Assembly (NCBI RefSeq): GCF_003382365.1
Contig: NZ_QTSU01000003.1
Coordinates: 496,001-560,000, forward strand
Direction: 5' to 3'
DNA from: Lysobacter silvisoli
GTDB lineage: Bacteria; Pseudomonadota; Gammaproteobacteria; Xanthomonadales; Xanthomonadaceae
DNA length: 64,000 nucleotides
This document shows, piece after piece, positions 17,567-26,259 of the stretch. The notes below the pieces were generated by a model. That model ran no database searches. It saw only the letters and a program-made list of their open reading frames with translations, and was not told the origin of the DNA. A program made the position numbers and the translations under genes. How positions within the stretch are numbered: the stretch's first letter is position 1; the number at the start of each line of letters is the position of its first letter.

Positions 17567-19168
17567 TCACTCGCTGCCGCCGCCGCCGCGCACTTGCTCC
17601 CAATCCAGACCGAACCGGGCCAGGTATTTGCGCAGGCGGTCGGCGTCGTTGGTGCTGGCGCGCTGGCTGCGCGTGTACGCGAACAGCTCGCGCCCGGCCT
17701 GCGACAGCGAGCGGGCACGCGCGCAGACCCGCACCACCTCTTCCAACTGCACCCGATCGAAGCGGTCCAGCTCGCCGCTGCGTTCGCCCAGCAAGGCGTC
17801 CAGCGGCGAGGCCGCCTGCGCCCCGTGCCAGGTCGCGCGCAGGCGCTCGATTTCCTCCTGCACCAGATCCAGTTGGATGCGGCCACCGACGGCCAGCGTG
17901 GCCAGGCGCATCACCGAGGCGCCCAGGTCGCGGAAATTGCCGCTCCAGGCCGCCTCGCCGCTGGTGGCGAAGCGCAGGTAGCGTTCGCGCGCCTCACGGT
18001 TGAAGGTCACGCGCTGGTGCTGCTCGCGCGACCAGCGCTCCAGCTCGAAATCCAGATTGGGCTCGATGTCCTCGACCCGGTCGGCCAGGCCCGGCAGGCG
18101 ATAGGTCCACAGGTTCAGGCGCGCAAGCAGGTCGTCGCGGAACCGGCCCTGCGCCACGGCCTGCTGCAGGTCGCGATTGGTGCCGGCGATCAGCTGGAAG
18201 TCGCTTTCCACCTCCTTGTCGCCGCCCACGGGCAGGAAGCGCTTTTCCTCCAGGGCGCGCAGCAGCATGGCCTGCTCGTCCTGGCCCAGTTCGCCGATTT
18301 CGTCCAGGAACAGCAGCCCGCGATGGGCCGAGCGCAACAGGCCGGCGCGATCGCCGGCGGCGCCGGTGTAAGCGCCTTTGACGTGGCCGAACAAGGTGCT
18401 CATGGCGCCGTCGCCGCGCAGGGTGGCGCAGTTCACTTCCACGAACTGGCCCGGCAGCTGGTGCTTGAGCTTCTTCAGCTCGAACACGCGCTTGGCCAGC
18501 TGGCTCTTGCCGGCGCCGGTGGGGCCCATCAGCAGCATCGGCGCCTTGGAGCGGGTGGCGACGGTTTCGATCTGCTCGATCATGCGGTTGAACGCGGCGT
18601 TGCGGGTGGCGATGCCGCTCTTGAGCAGGTCGCGGTCGTGCAGCCGCTGCTGCTGGAAGCGCTGCGCGATCAGGTCGTAGCGCGACAGGTCCAGGTCGAT
18701 GACCGCATAGCTGCCCGGATCGCCGCCGCCCTGTTTGCGCGGCGGCGAGGTCTGCAGCAGGCGCCCCGGAAAGTGCCGGCTTTCGGCGAGCAGGAACCAG
18801 CAGATCTGGCTGACATGGGTGCCGGTGGTGATGTGGACGTAGTAGTCCTCTTCCTCGGTGCGGAAGTCGTAGCCGCTGAGGAAGTCGTGCAGGGTCGCGT
18901 ACACGCCCTCGAAGTCCCAGGGGTCGGCCAGGTAGGTGTCGTGCACGCGCAGCTCGGTCTCGGGCGAGGCCTGGGCCAGGTCCGCGCTCACGACCGAGGC
19001 CAGCTTGGCGTAGCGGCGCGCGTCGACCAGCAGTTCCAGGCGGCCGAGCAGGAAATCCTCGTGCATGCCCAGCGACACGGTCGGCCGCCACTTTTCCCAG
19101 CGCCCCGGACCCACGCCGGCATCGAGCTGGGTGCCCAGCATGCCGATGACGACCTGGCGCTTGCTCAT
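17567..19168 (-). CDS. rtcR: RtcR, CARF-domain sigma-54 activator of RNA repair genes
   Basis: 533 residues. Activates rtcBA transcription from a sigma-54 promoter in response to RNA damage. The N-terminal 180 or so residues form the RtcR CARF-like sensor (VVIGMLGTQLDAG, YVHITTGTHVSQICWFLL). The AAA+ domain has Walker A GPTGAGKS near residue 216, a GAYTGA loop (Tyr for the usual Phe, typical of RtcR) and Walker B LLFLDEIGELG. The C-terminus is a helix-turn-helix (RSLSQAGRELFAYTRSQRAS). It points away from rtcB, and the 288 bases between them contain the promoters. Confidence 0.95.
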   Translation of the reverse strand: MSKRQVVIGMLGTQLDAGVGPGRWEKWRPTVSLGMHEDFLLGRLELLVDARRYAKLASVVSADLAQASPETELRVHDTYLADPWDFEGVYATLHDFLSGYDFRTEEEDYYVHITTGTHVSQICWFLLAESRHFPGRLLQTSPPRKQGGGDPGSYAVIDLDLSRYDLIAQRFQQQRLHDRDLLKSGIATRNAAFNRMIEQIETVATRSKAPMLLMGPTGAGKSQLAKRVFELKKLKHQLPGQFVEVNCATLRGDGAMSTLFGHVKGAYTGAAGDRAGLLRSAHRGLLFLDEIGELGQDEQAMLLRALEEKRFLPVGGDKEVESDFQLIAGTNRDLQQAVAQGRFRDDLLARLNLWTYRLPGLADRVEDIEPNLDFELERWSREQHQRVTFNREARERYLRFATSGEAAWSGNFRDLGASVMRLATLAVGGRIQLDLVQEEIERLRATWHGAQAASPLDALLGERSGELDRFDRVQLEEVVRVCARARSLSQAGRELFAYTRSQRASTNDADRLRKYLARFGLDWEQVRGGGGSE

Positions 19169-19288
19169 ATCGGTTCCTATAAATTCTTATTCAATGATAT
19201 ACGAAATGCGGATAGGTTCTGGGGCGCGGCGAACGGGCCGTAGGGTTATTTTCCTTTAGTAACAATAAGATGGCTGCATCGGCCGAAC

Positions 19289-19305
19289 TTGGCACGGAGG
19301 TTGCT
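19289..19305 (+). promoter_or_regulatory. Sigma-54 promoter of rtcBA
   Basis: TTGGCACGGAGGTTGCT: a near-perfect -24/-12 element (TGGCAC, five bases, TTGCT). Transcription should start about 12 bases further on, giving a leader of roughly 140 bases before the rtcB start at 19457. Its position between rtcR (an AAA+ sigma-54 activator) and rtcB supports function. The bases upstream (about 19170-19270) are unusually A/T-rich and presumably hold the RtcR-binding sites, which I could not define. Confidence 0.93.
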
Positions 19306-19337
19306 CTAAGCAACTCGGGGCAAACACAAAGCGCCCC

Positions 19338-19435
19338 GCCGGCAACGGGCCCTCAGGGCCGGGCCGGCGCAACGCCCGGCTGGCAATGGGGCCAGCCGGG
19401 CCGACGGCCGGGACGCGCAACGCCGGGTCCCGGCC
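19338..19435 (+). ncRNA. Three-hairpin structured leader of rtcBA mRNA
   Basis: Between the sigma-54 promoter and rtcB lie three consecutive GC-rich hairpins. A: GCCGGC 19338-19343 pairs with 19363-19368, with inner stem GGCCC/GGGCC around a TCA loop. B: perfect 10-bp stem CCCGGCTGGC (19375-19384) with GCCAGCCGGG (19391-19400). C: perfect 9-bp stem GGCCGGGAC (19406-19414) with GTCCCGGCC (19427-19435), its loop forming GCG-CAA-CGC. A CAACG element recurs in A, before B and in C. No ORF fits here. It could be a separate small RNA, a translation control or an RNA substrate; which is unknown. Confidence 0.6.
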
Positions 19436-19456
19436 ACCTAACGCAGAGCAAGCACC

Positions 19457-20683
19457 ATGACCACGCATAACTACGACGTCATCCAAGACCCCGGTTCGGT
19501 TCCGATCAAGCTGTGGACCCGCGGCGTGCCGCTGGAAGACGAGGCGCGCAAGCAGCTGCAGAACATCGCCAAGCTGCCCTTCATCCACCGCTGGATTTCG
19601 GTGATGCCCGACGTGCACCTGGGCAAGGGCGCGACCGTGGGCTCGGTGGTGCCGACCATCGGCGCGGTGGTGCCGGCGGCGGTGGGCGTGGACATCGGCT
19701 GCGGCATGATCGCCGCGCGCACCACGCTGACCGCCAGCGACCTGCCCGACAATCTCGGCGAGGTCCGCAGCGCGATCGAGCGCGCGGTGCCGCACGGCCG
19801 CACCGCCGGCCGCGGCCTGCGCGACAAGGGCGCTTGGCAGAACCCGCCCGAGCGTTCGATCGAGGGCTGGTCGCAACTGGTCGGCGACTTCCAGCGCATC
19901 TGCGAGCGTCACCCGCGCCTGAAGAACACCAACAACCTCAACCATCTGGGAACCCTGGGTACGGGCAACCACTTCGTCGAGGTCTGCCTGGACGAGGAGC
20001 AGCGCGTGTGGTTCATGCTGCACAGCGGTTCGCGCGGCGTGGGCAACGCGATCGGCACGCACTTCATCGAGTTGGCCAAGCAGGAGATGCGCCGCTGGAT
20101 GATCAACCTGCCCGATCAGGACCTGGCTTACCTGCCCGAGGGCAGCCAGCACTACGCCGATTACGTGTTCGCGGTGGACTGGGCGCAGCGTTACGCGCGC
20201 ATGAACCGTGAGATCATGATGGGGCATGTGGTCGCGGCCGTGCGCAAGGTCATCGATAAGCCCTTCGAAGCGGCGGCCGAGGCGGTGAACTGCCACCACA
20301 ACTACGTCAACCGCGAGCACCACTACGGCAAGGACGTGCTGGTCACGCGCAAGGGCGCGGTGAGCGCGCGCGCGGGCGAGCTCGGCATCATTCCGGGCAG
20401 CATGGGCGCCAAGAGCTTCATCGTGCGCGGCCTGGGCAATGCCGACAGCTTCCACAGCTGCAGCCACGGCGCGGGCCGCGTGATGAGCCGCACCGAGGCG
20501 CGCAAGCGCATCAGCCTGGACGAGCACGTCAAGGCCACCGCGCACGTGGAGTGCCGCAAGGACGCGGACGTGGTCGACGAGTCGCCCGCTGCGTACAAGC
20601 CGATCGAGGCGGTGATGGCCGCGCAGAGCGACCTGGTCGAGATCGTGCATACGCTGCGCCAGGTGGTCTGCGTCAAGGGTTGA
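19457..20683 (+). CDS. rtcB: RNA-splicing ligase RtcB
   Basis: 408 residues, the E. coli-type length. Joins RNA 2',3'-cyclic phosphate or 3'-phosphate ends to 5'-OH ends using GTP and Mn2+. Metal and guanylate site residues are visible: Asp/Cys in VGVDIGCGM, GTGNHFVE, MLHSGSRGVGN, HHNYVNREHHYG, GSMGAKSFIV, and the nucleotidyl-accepting His in CSHGAGR. Start at 19457 (MTTHNYDVIQ). Preceded by the structured leader; rtcA follows 79 bases after its stop. Confidence 0.97.
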   Translation: MTTHNYDVIQDPGSVPIKLWTRGVPLEDEARKQLQNIAKLPFIHRWISVMPDVHLGKGATVGSVVPTIGAVVPAAVGVDIGCGMIAARTTLTASDLPDNLGEVRSAIERAVPHGRTAGRGLRDKGAWQNPPERSIEGWSQLVGDFQRICERHPRLKNTNNLNHLGTLGTGNHFVEVCLDEEQRVWFMLHSGSRGVGNAIGTHFIELAKQEMRRWMINLPDQDLAYLPEGSQHYADYVFAVDWAQRYARMNREIMMGHVVAAVRKVIDKPFEAAAEAVNCHHNYVNREHHYGKDVLVTRKGAVSARAGELGIIPGSMGAKSFIVRGLGNADSFHSCSHGAGRVMSRTEARKRISLDEHVKATAHVECRKDADVVDESPAAYKPIEAVMAAQSDLVEIVHTLRQVVCVKG

Positions 20684-20691
20684 CGCAGACC
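20665..20691 (+). other. 12-bp perfect hairpin spanning the rtcB stop codon
   Basis: GGTCTGCGTCAA, loop GGG, TTGACGCAGACC: a 12-bp perfect stem with a triloop containing the rtcB TGA (20681-20683). There is no T tract, so it is not a normal terminator. It would sit at the 3' end of rtcB in the rtcBA transcript, a plausible site for RNase processing or 3'-end protection of the upstream cistron. Confidence 0.65.
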
Positions 20692-20723
20692 TGCGGCAAC
20701 GCGGACACAACGAGGAAAGGAAC

Positions 20724-20745
20724 GGGCGCGGCCTCGGCCGCGCCC
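20724..20745 (+). other. 10-bp hairpin between rtcB and rtcA
   Basis: GGGCGCGGCC-TC-GGCCGCGCCC, a perfect inverted repeat ending 17 bases before the rtcA start, with no T tract. Together with the hairpin over the rtcB stop it makes the intercistronic region highly structured and may affect rtcA translation or mRNA stability. Confidence 0.55.
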
Positions 20746-20762
20746 GCTGCATTGACGGACAC

Positions 20763-21785
20763 ATGAAGATGGACATGATCGAAATAGACGGGCAGGCCGG
20801 CGGCGGGCAGTTGCTGCGCAGCGCGCTGAGCCTGAGCCTGTGCACCGGCATCGGTTTCAGCATGCAGCGCATCCGCGCCCAGCGCTCGCGCCCGGGGTTA
20901 ATGCGCCAGCATCTGACCGCGGTGCTGGCGGCGGCCGAGATCGGCCGCGCCTACGTCGACGGCGCGCAGCTGGGCGCGATGTCGCTGCGCTTCGAGCCGG
21001 GCACGGTGACGGCGGGCGAATACCGCTTCGCCACCGGCACCGCCGGCTCCACCACCCTGGTGCTGCAAACCCTGCTGCCGGCGCTGTGGCGCTGCGCTAC
21101 GCCGTCGCGCCTGCTGCTGGAAGGCGGCACCCACAATCCGATGGCGCCCAGCGCGGACTTCATCGCCGACACCTACCTGCCCTCGCTGCGCAAGCTGGGC
21201 GTGCAGGCCAGCCTGCGTTTGCAGCGCCATGGCTTCTACCCGGCCGGCGGCGGCGTGCTGCACGCGGACGTGGCGCCGTCGCAGCTGCGCTCCATCGTCT
21301 TGAACGAGCGCGGCGAACGCGTGGGCGTGGAGGGCGTCGCCCTGCTGTCGGCGCTGGCGGCCGGCATCGGCCGGCGCGAGCTGGCTGTGCTGGGCGAACG
21401 GCTGGGCCTGGGCGAGGACGCGTTGAAGCTGGAGCCGGTGCGCGCGCCGGTGGGCCCCGGCAACGCGGTGCTGGTGCGGGTGCGCCATGACGCGCACGAG
21501 GAGACCTTCGCCGGTTACGGCGAGCGCGGCATGCTGGCCGAACGCGTCGCCGAGAACGTGGCGGCACAGGCCGCGGCGTATCTGGATTCGACCGCCTACG
21601 CCAGCGAGCACCTGGCCGATCAGCTGTTGCTGCCGATGGCCCTGGCCGGCGGCGGCGAGTTCACCACCACCACGATCAGCGAGCACCTGAGCAGCAATGC
21701 GCGCCTGATCGAGAAGTTCCTGCCGGTGGAGATCGACTGGCAGCCGCTGGCGCCGCAGCTGTGGCGCGTGAGCGTGAGTTCCTGA
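20763..21785 (+). CDS. rtcA: RNA 3'-terminal phosphate cyclase RtcA
   Basis: 340 residues. Converts RNA 3'-phosphates to 2',3'-cyclic phosphates with ATP through a covalent adenylyl-His intermediate, preparing ends for RtcB. Family motifs: EIDGQAGGGQLLRSALSLS, TAGSTTLVLQTLLPALW, GFYPAGGGV, and the C-terminal TTTISEHLSSNARLIEKFLP with the catalytic His. Full-length. Second gene of the sigma-54 rtcBA operon. Confidence 0.96.
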   Translation: MKMDMIEIDGQAGGGQLLRSALSLSLCTGIGFSMQRIRAQRSRPGLMRQHLTAVLAAAEIGRAYVDGAQLGAMSLRFEPGTVTAGEYRFATGTAGSTTLVLQTLLPALWRCATPSRLLLEGGTHNPMAPSADFIADTYLPSLRKLGVQASLRLQRHGFYPAGGGVLHADVAPSQLRSIVLNERGERVGVEGVALLSALAAGIGRRELAVLGERLGLGEDALKLEPVRAPVGPGNAVLVRVRHDAHEETFAGYGERGMLAERVAENVAAQAAAYLDSTAYASEHLADQLLLPMALAGGGEFTTTTISEHLSSNARLIEKFLPVEIDWQPLAPQLWRVSVSS

Positions 21786-21792
21786 TCGACGC

Positions 21793-21824
21793 AGCGGCGG
21801 CCGCGACGGCCGCCGCTGTTTTTT
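21793..21824 (+). terminator. Intrinsic terminator of the rtc operon
   Basis: AGCGGCGGCC-GCGAC-GGCCGCCGCT followed by G and TTTTTT, eight bases after the rtcA stop. Strong stem and T run. It also faces the end of the convergent gene at 21830. Confidence 0.9.
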
Positions 21825-21829
21825 GCGTG

Positions 21830-23368
21830 TCAGCCCATCGCCAAGGTCGGCGTGGCCGACGTCGGCAACGGCCGCGGCGGCGCTTCGCCGCGCGGCTGCC
21901 GCAGCAACACCCACAGGCACAAGCCCAGGGCCACGAACTGGCTGAGCGTGGACAGGGTCAGGCGGCCGATCAGTTCGGGCATGGGCAGGCCGCCGAACGG
22001 CAGCACCGCGGTCAGCGCCAGCCAGCCCATGGCCAGCAACAGCAGATTGCGCGGCGACAGGCGCGCGCCGGCGGCGATCAGCGCCCACAGCCAGATCGGC
22101 GCGAACAGGCCGTTGTGGTCGGGCACGAAGGGGCTGCGGTAGGCGGCCAGGGCCAGCAGCGCCAGCCAGGCGCCGACCAGTTCCAGCCGCGACATGCGCG
22201 GCGCGCGGCGCGCGCTCAGGATCGCCAGCGCGAACACCGCCAGGGTCCAGACCCAGGACACTGCCTTCTCCGCCGCCGGGGTCATGCCGGGCACGCCCAG
22301 CAGATCCAGCTTGAGCACCAGGCCGGGCACGGAATCGTTGATCGCCACCACCGGCTCCAGGCCGTCCAGCCACAGGAAGGCCCAGGATTCGTTGCTGAGG
22401 ATGCGCGGCGCCTGGAAGTCGAAGAAGGCCTGGTACGGCGCCCAGCCCAGCCAGGCCAGCGCGATCAGGCTGTACAGCGCGGCGAAGGCGATGGTCCAGG
22501 CCGCTTCGCGCCAGCGCCGCGCGGCCAGCAGGTACAGGCCGAGCAGGCCGGGAAACAGCTTGAACACGGCGAAGCCCAGCAGCGCGCCGCCCAGCACCGG
22601 GCGTTGGCGCCAGAACAGCATCATCGCCAGCAGCGACATCGCGATCGCGGCGATCTGGAAGTTGCCCAGCTGCAAGGTCAGCAGCACCGGCGTGCTCAGC
22701 CACAGCACCGGCAGCAGCAGCGCCAGACGGCGGCCGGCGGCGCCGCCGATCCAGCGCGCCAGCGCGAACACGCCGAACGCGAGCAGCGCGCCTTCCAGCG
22801 CGAACCACAGCGCGCGCAGCGGCAGGAAATCCGCGCCGAGGGCCAGGCCCGCGCGCGGCAGGATCAGGAACTGCGGCAGGTACAGGAAGTCGTCGAGCTT
22901 GAAGCGGCCTTCCATGCCGGTGTAGTGCTCGGGGTCGTAGACGTTCTCCACGCCCTGCGCGGCCAGGCTGGCGGCCTTCCACATGCCGGAGAAGCAGTTG
23001 TGGCGCACGTAGAACTCGTCGAACCAGTAGGCCGAGGCCTGCGCCTGCTGCGCGTCGACCATGAACAAGGCCACGCCGGCGGTGCGCGCGATCGCGGCCA
23101 GCGCCAGCAACAGCCACAGCGCGCTCAGGCCCGGATGCGCGCGCGCGGCGCCGTCCCAGTCCGAGGGCAGGCGCCTGGCCAGCCAGGGACAGGCGAGCAG
23201 GCCCAGCACAAGGCTCAGGCCCAAGGTCCACAGCGGTGCGTGCGGCAGCTGCAGGTGCGCCATGGACAGCAGCGCGACCGCGGCCACCGCCGGCAGCATC
23301 GCCAGCAGCAGCGACAACAAGGCGGCGATGGTCCAGCGTTCCAGCGAGGGTGCGGCGGCAGGGTTCAT
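21830..23368 (-). CDS. Polytopic membrane glycosyltransferase, GT87/DUF2029-like
   Basis: 512 residues with about ten hydrophobic helices. The family resembles the DUF2029/GT87 polyprenyl-phosphate-mannose-dependent glycosyltransferases: a first periplasmic loop with acidic residues (FDEFYVRHNCFSGMWKAASL, YDPEHYTGMEGRF), FLYLPQFLILPRAGLALG, LTLQLGNFQIAAIAMSLLAMMLFW and GALLGFAVFKLFPGLLGLYLLAARRW (the 'K.FP' segment common in GT87). It would transfer a lipid-linked sugar on the periplasmic side. Last gene of an eight-gene minus-strand operon, 37 bases after the HAD phosphatase. Confidence 0.7.
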   Translation of the reverse strand: MNPAAAPSLERWTIAALLSLLLAMLPAVAAVALLSMAHLQLPHAPLWTLGLSLVLGLLACPWLARRLPSDWDGAARAHPGLSALWLLLALAAIARTAGVALFMVDAQQAQASAYWFDEFYVRHNCFSGMWKAASLAAQGVENVYDPEHYTGMEGRFKLDDFLYLPQFLILPRAGLALGADFLPLRALWFALEGALLAFGVFALARWIGGAAGRRLALLLPVLWLSTPVLLTLQLGNFQIAAIAMSLLAMMLFWRQRPVLGGALLGFAVFKLFPGLLGLYLLAARRWREAAWTIAFAALYSLIALAWLGWAPYQAFFDFQAPRILSNESWAFLWLDGLEPVVAINDSVPGLVLKLDLLGVPGMTPAAEKAVSWVWTLAVFALAILSARRAPRMSRLELVGAWLALLALAAYRSPFVPDHNGLFAPIWLWALIAAGARLSPRNLLLLAMGWLALTAVLPFGGLPMPELIGRLTLSTLSQFVALGLCLWVLLRQPRGEAPPRPLPTSATPTLAMG

Positions 23369-23405
23369 GCGTTACGGCTCCGTGAGAGTCGAAGGCGGCG
23401 CGCGA

Positions 23406-24170
23406 TCACTGCCGCGCCCAGCCTTCGACCTTGCCCGAGAACAGATAGCGGTTGAGTTCCTCGAAATCGTCGAACTCCAGGTCCGGAGCGACGTCGCGGC
23501 CGTTGCCGTTGCGCGCGCGGTCCACGCGCAGCAGGGTGGTGATGCCGAAGCGGCGTGCGCCGGCGATGTCGCTGGCCGGGTCGTCGCCGATCATCCAGAT
23601 CTGCGCCGGGTCGATGCCGAGCTTGTCGATGGCCAGCTGGAACGGCGCTTCCTGCGGCTTGTCCGCGCCGGCTTCCTCGGAGGTCACCACGTAGTCGAAG
23701 CAGTCGTCCAGGCCGAAGTAGATGATCTTGCGGAATTGGATCTGCGAGGTCAGGTCGGTGATGATCGCCGTGCCGATGCCGCGGTTGCGCAGGGTCATCA
23801 GCAACTCGCGCACGCCGGGGAACAGCTCGCAATGGGCCAGGAAGGTGCGCCAGTAGGTCTGCTCCAGGTCCAGGGTGATCACCAGCTGGGTCTTGCGCCC
23901 CAGCAGCTCGATGCCGCGCTGGAAATACAGCAGGCGGCTGTGCGAGCTGGCGGTGCGGCCCAGGCGCTGCTTGACCTCCTGGCGCGCCTGCGCGAACGCG
24001 CGGCGCACGTCGTCGACCTGGCAGCCCAGCAACCGCACCGCCTTTTCCTCGGCGGCGGCGGTGGCCTGCGCATGCGGATGGCCGTAGGCGTAGAGCGTGT
24101 TGTCGGTGTCGAAGATGATCGCCTGCGGCGCGCGCAGGGACAGGTCGGCGGTATGGAATGAGAGGCTCAT
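23406..24170 (-). CDS. HAD-superfamily phosphatase
   Basis: 254 residues. Motif I is FDTDNTLYAYG (DxDxT), motif II IITDLTSQ, the Lys appears in EEAGADKPQEAPF, and motif IV is GDDPASDIAGARRFG: a complete subfamily I HAD phosphatase with a helical cap between motifs I and II (about residues 35-115). It starts inside the stop of the preceding gene (4-base overlap), so the two are translationally coupled. The substrate is probably a phosphorylated small molecule of this operon's pathway, perhaps the product of the kinase domain next to it. Confidence 0.85.
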   Translation of the reverse strand: MSLSFHTADLSLRAPQAIIFDTDNTLYAYGHPHAQATAAAEEKAVRLLGCQVDDVRRAFAQARQEVKQRLGRTASSHSRLLYFQRGIELLGRKTQLVITLDLEQTYWRTFLAHCELFPGVRELLMTLRNRGIGTAIITDLTSQIQFRKIIYFGLDDCFDYVVTSEEAGADKPQEAPFQLAIDKLGIDPAQIWMIGDDPASDIAGARRFGITTLLRVDRARNGNGRDVAPDLEFDDFEELNRYLFSGKVEGWARQ

Positions 24171-26233
24171 TGGATTCGGTTCTTCAGGGCTTCTTCGATC
24201 TGCACCAGGACCAGCAACTGCATGATCCCGCTCATGCCGTCCTCCCAGGCCGGGCGGACGTCCAGCATTTCCTGCAGGCCCGGCGCCAGGCTGCGCGCGG
24301 CCAGGGCGATGTCCTCGGCGGCGACGTCGCCTTCGATGCTCATCTCCACCTCGCCGGAGTCCTCGGCCAGCTGCACGTCCAGGTGCAGGCCGCACACGCC
24401 GATGAGGATGCGCGCCACGCGCTCGTGGTAGCTGCCGTTGCGGATCAGCGCGACCAGCTTCAGCCGCGCGTGTTCGGGCGATTCCAGGCGTTCGAGCTGC
24501 TGCGCGTTGACCGGCTGCAGGCTCAGCACCAGGCTGGCCGCAGCCTTCTGCGGATGGATGTAGCGCTGCGAATCCGGCGCGCGCCGCTGCAGCGAACCCG
24601 ATACGGTTTCCAGCGAATGGCCGCGCTGGTGCACGTCGCGGTGGATCTTCCAGGCCCGGCGCAGGCGCTCGTCCACGTCCAGGTACACGCTCACGTCGTA
24701 GCGCCGGCGCAGGCGCGGGAAGTGCAGCGCGTGCAGGCCCGAGGCGATGATCACGTCGTTCTTGGGCAGCAGGCTGGGCGCCTCGAAGCGGCCGGCGCCG
24801 TGGTCGTAGCGGCGGCAGACGATGGCCTTGCCGTCCATCAGCGCGAGCACGTCGTCGTTGAAGCGCTGCAGGTCGTTGGCGCGCGGGTTCAGATGGGTCA
24901 GGCCCTTCCACATCGGCGCGTAGCGGTCCCAGATGTGGTAGTCGTCGCCGGACACGTGCACCACCGAGTGCTCGCCGAACATGCCGGCCAGGGCGCGGCT
25001 GAGGGTGTCCTTGCCCGAACCCGAGTCGCCGGCGATGCCCAGCACCAGCGGCTTCTGCGCGATGCGGTAGTAGTCGTTGCGGGCGATGCGCTCGCGCAGC
25101 ATCTGCACGATCAGCACCAGCCCCGAAGCCACCACCAGGGTCATCCACAGCGAATGCACGTGCGGGTCGATGCGCGCGGCTACCGCGGCCACGGCCGGTG
25201 CCGGGTTCCAGCCCAGCAACGGCGCGGTGGCGCCGCTGGAAATGAACACGTGCATGGCGATCAGCAGCAACGAGAAGCCGCCGGCGAGCACGCGCGCGCT
25301 GCGGTCGCCCTGCAGCTGGTGCGCGACCAGGAACGGCACCAGCCACAGGTACCAGCCCGGCGGTGCCGGCGTGCCCAGCACCACCAGGAAGAACGAGAGA
25401 CCGGTGCTGGCGATGAGCAATTCGAAACTGATGCGGCGGAAACGCCACGCGGCGTAGGCGGCGAGCAGGTACAGGGTGGGGGTGAGGTAGAGCTTGAGTT
25501 CCTCGCCCACCGGCAGGGCCAGATCGAACACGCGGCCGAATTCGCGCGAGCCCAGCACCATGCTCATGAAGCCCTGCGAGGCGGTCCAGGGCAGGGTCAG
25601 CGCGGCGGCGACCACGGCGCAGGCGGCCGCGAACGGCGGCAGCATCGAGCGCAGGCGCTTGTTGCGCCACAGGTAGATCGCCATGAACGGCGCGGCCAGG
25701 GCCATGCTGAGCTTGGCCGCGAGCGCCAAGCCCAGTACGCCGCCGCTGGCCGCGGCGCGATCGCGGCGCAGCAACAGCAGCGCGCCCAGCAGCAGCGCGA
25801 TCGGCACCAGGTCGGTCTGGCCGTTCCAGTAGGTCACGAACAGCACGATCGGCGACCACCAGTACAGCCACAGCAGCAGGCGCGGGCGGTCGCTGGGCAG
25901 CAGGCGGCGCAGCAGCAACAGGCAGGCCAGGTCGGCGCCGAGCAGGCCCAGGCGAAAGCCGATGCCGAGGAAAGCGTGGCCGCCGGTGGCGGCGTCGGCC
26001 AGCCAACCCAGCAACGCGCCGGGCAGGTGCGCGAGCAGCATCACCGGCCCGTAGGGATAGGCCAATGCGCTGCCGCCGGCGGCGAGGAAGCTAGACCACG
26101 GGTCCAGGCTGGGCGTGCCGATGGCGTGATCGAGGAACGGCAGGAACCACTCCTGTTGGATCTTGGGCACCAGCAGCACGATCAGGGCCAGGCGCAGCAG
26201 CAGGCCGACGCGGAACGCCGGCAGGCGCAGCAT
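24167..26233 (-). CDS. Membrane protein fused to a uridine kinase-like P-loop kinase
   Basis: 688 residues in two parts. Residues 1-390 form about ten membrane helices resembling a GT-C glycosyltransferase (early FLDHAIGTPSLDPWSSFLAAG and YPYGPVMLLAHLPGALLGWL loops, LYWWSPIVLFVTYWNGQTDLV). Residues 395-600 are a soluble uridine kinase/phosphoribulokinase-type domain with Walker A GDSGSGKD, HVSGDDYHIWDR and a YDVSVYLDVDERLRRAWKIHRD lid region; about 80 further residues form a small acidic domain. The start at 26233 excludes an upstream soluble extension that overlaps the preceding gene. The fusion couples membrane glycosylation to small-molecule phosphorylation in one protein. Confidence 0.8.
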   Translation of the reverse strand: MLRLPAFRVGLLLRLALIVLLVPKIQQEWFLPFLDHAIGTPSLDPWSSFLAAGGSALAYPYGPVMLLAHLPGALLGWLADAATGGHAFLGIGFRLGLLGADLACLLLLRRLLPSDRPRLLLWLYWWSPIVLFVTYWNGQTDLVPIALLLGALLLLRRDRAAASGGVLGLALAAKLSMALAAPFMAIYLWRNKRLRSMLPPFAAACAVVAAALTLPWTASQGFMSMVLGSREFGRVFDLALPVGEELKLYLTPTLYLLAAYAAWRFRRISFELLIASTGLSFFLVVLGTPAPPGWYLWLVPFLVAHQLQGDRSARVLAGGFSLLLIAMHVFISSGATAPLLGWNPAPAVAAVAARIDPHVHSLWMTLVVASGLVLIVQMLRERIARNDYYRIAQKPLVLGIAGDSGSGKDTLSRALAGMFGEHSVVHVSGDDYHIWDRYAPMWKGLTHLNPRANDLQRFNDDVLALMDGKAIVCRRYDHGAGRFEAPSLLPKNDVIIASGLHALHFPRLRRRYDVSVYLDVDERLRRAWKIHRDVHQRGHSLETVSGSLQRRAPDSQRYIHPQKAAASLVLSLQPVNAQQLERLESPEHARLKLVALIRNGSYHERVARILIGVCGLHLDVQLAEDSGEVEMSIEGDVAAEDIALAARSLAPGLQEMLDVRPAWEDGMSGIMQLLVLVQIEEALKNRIQ

Positions 26234-26259
26234 CGGGTCCTGCCAGGGGCGGGGCGGGG

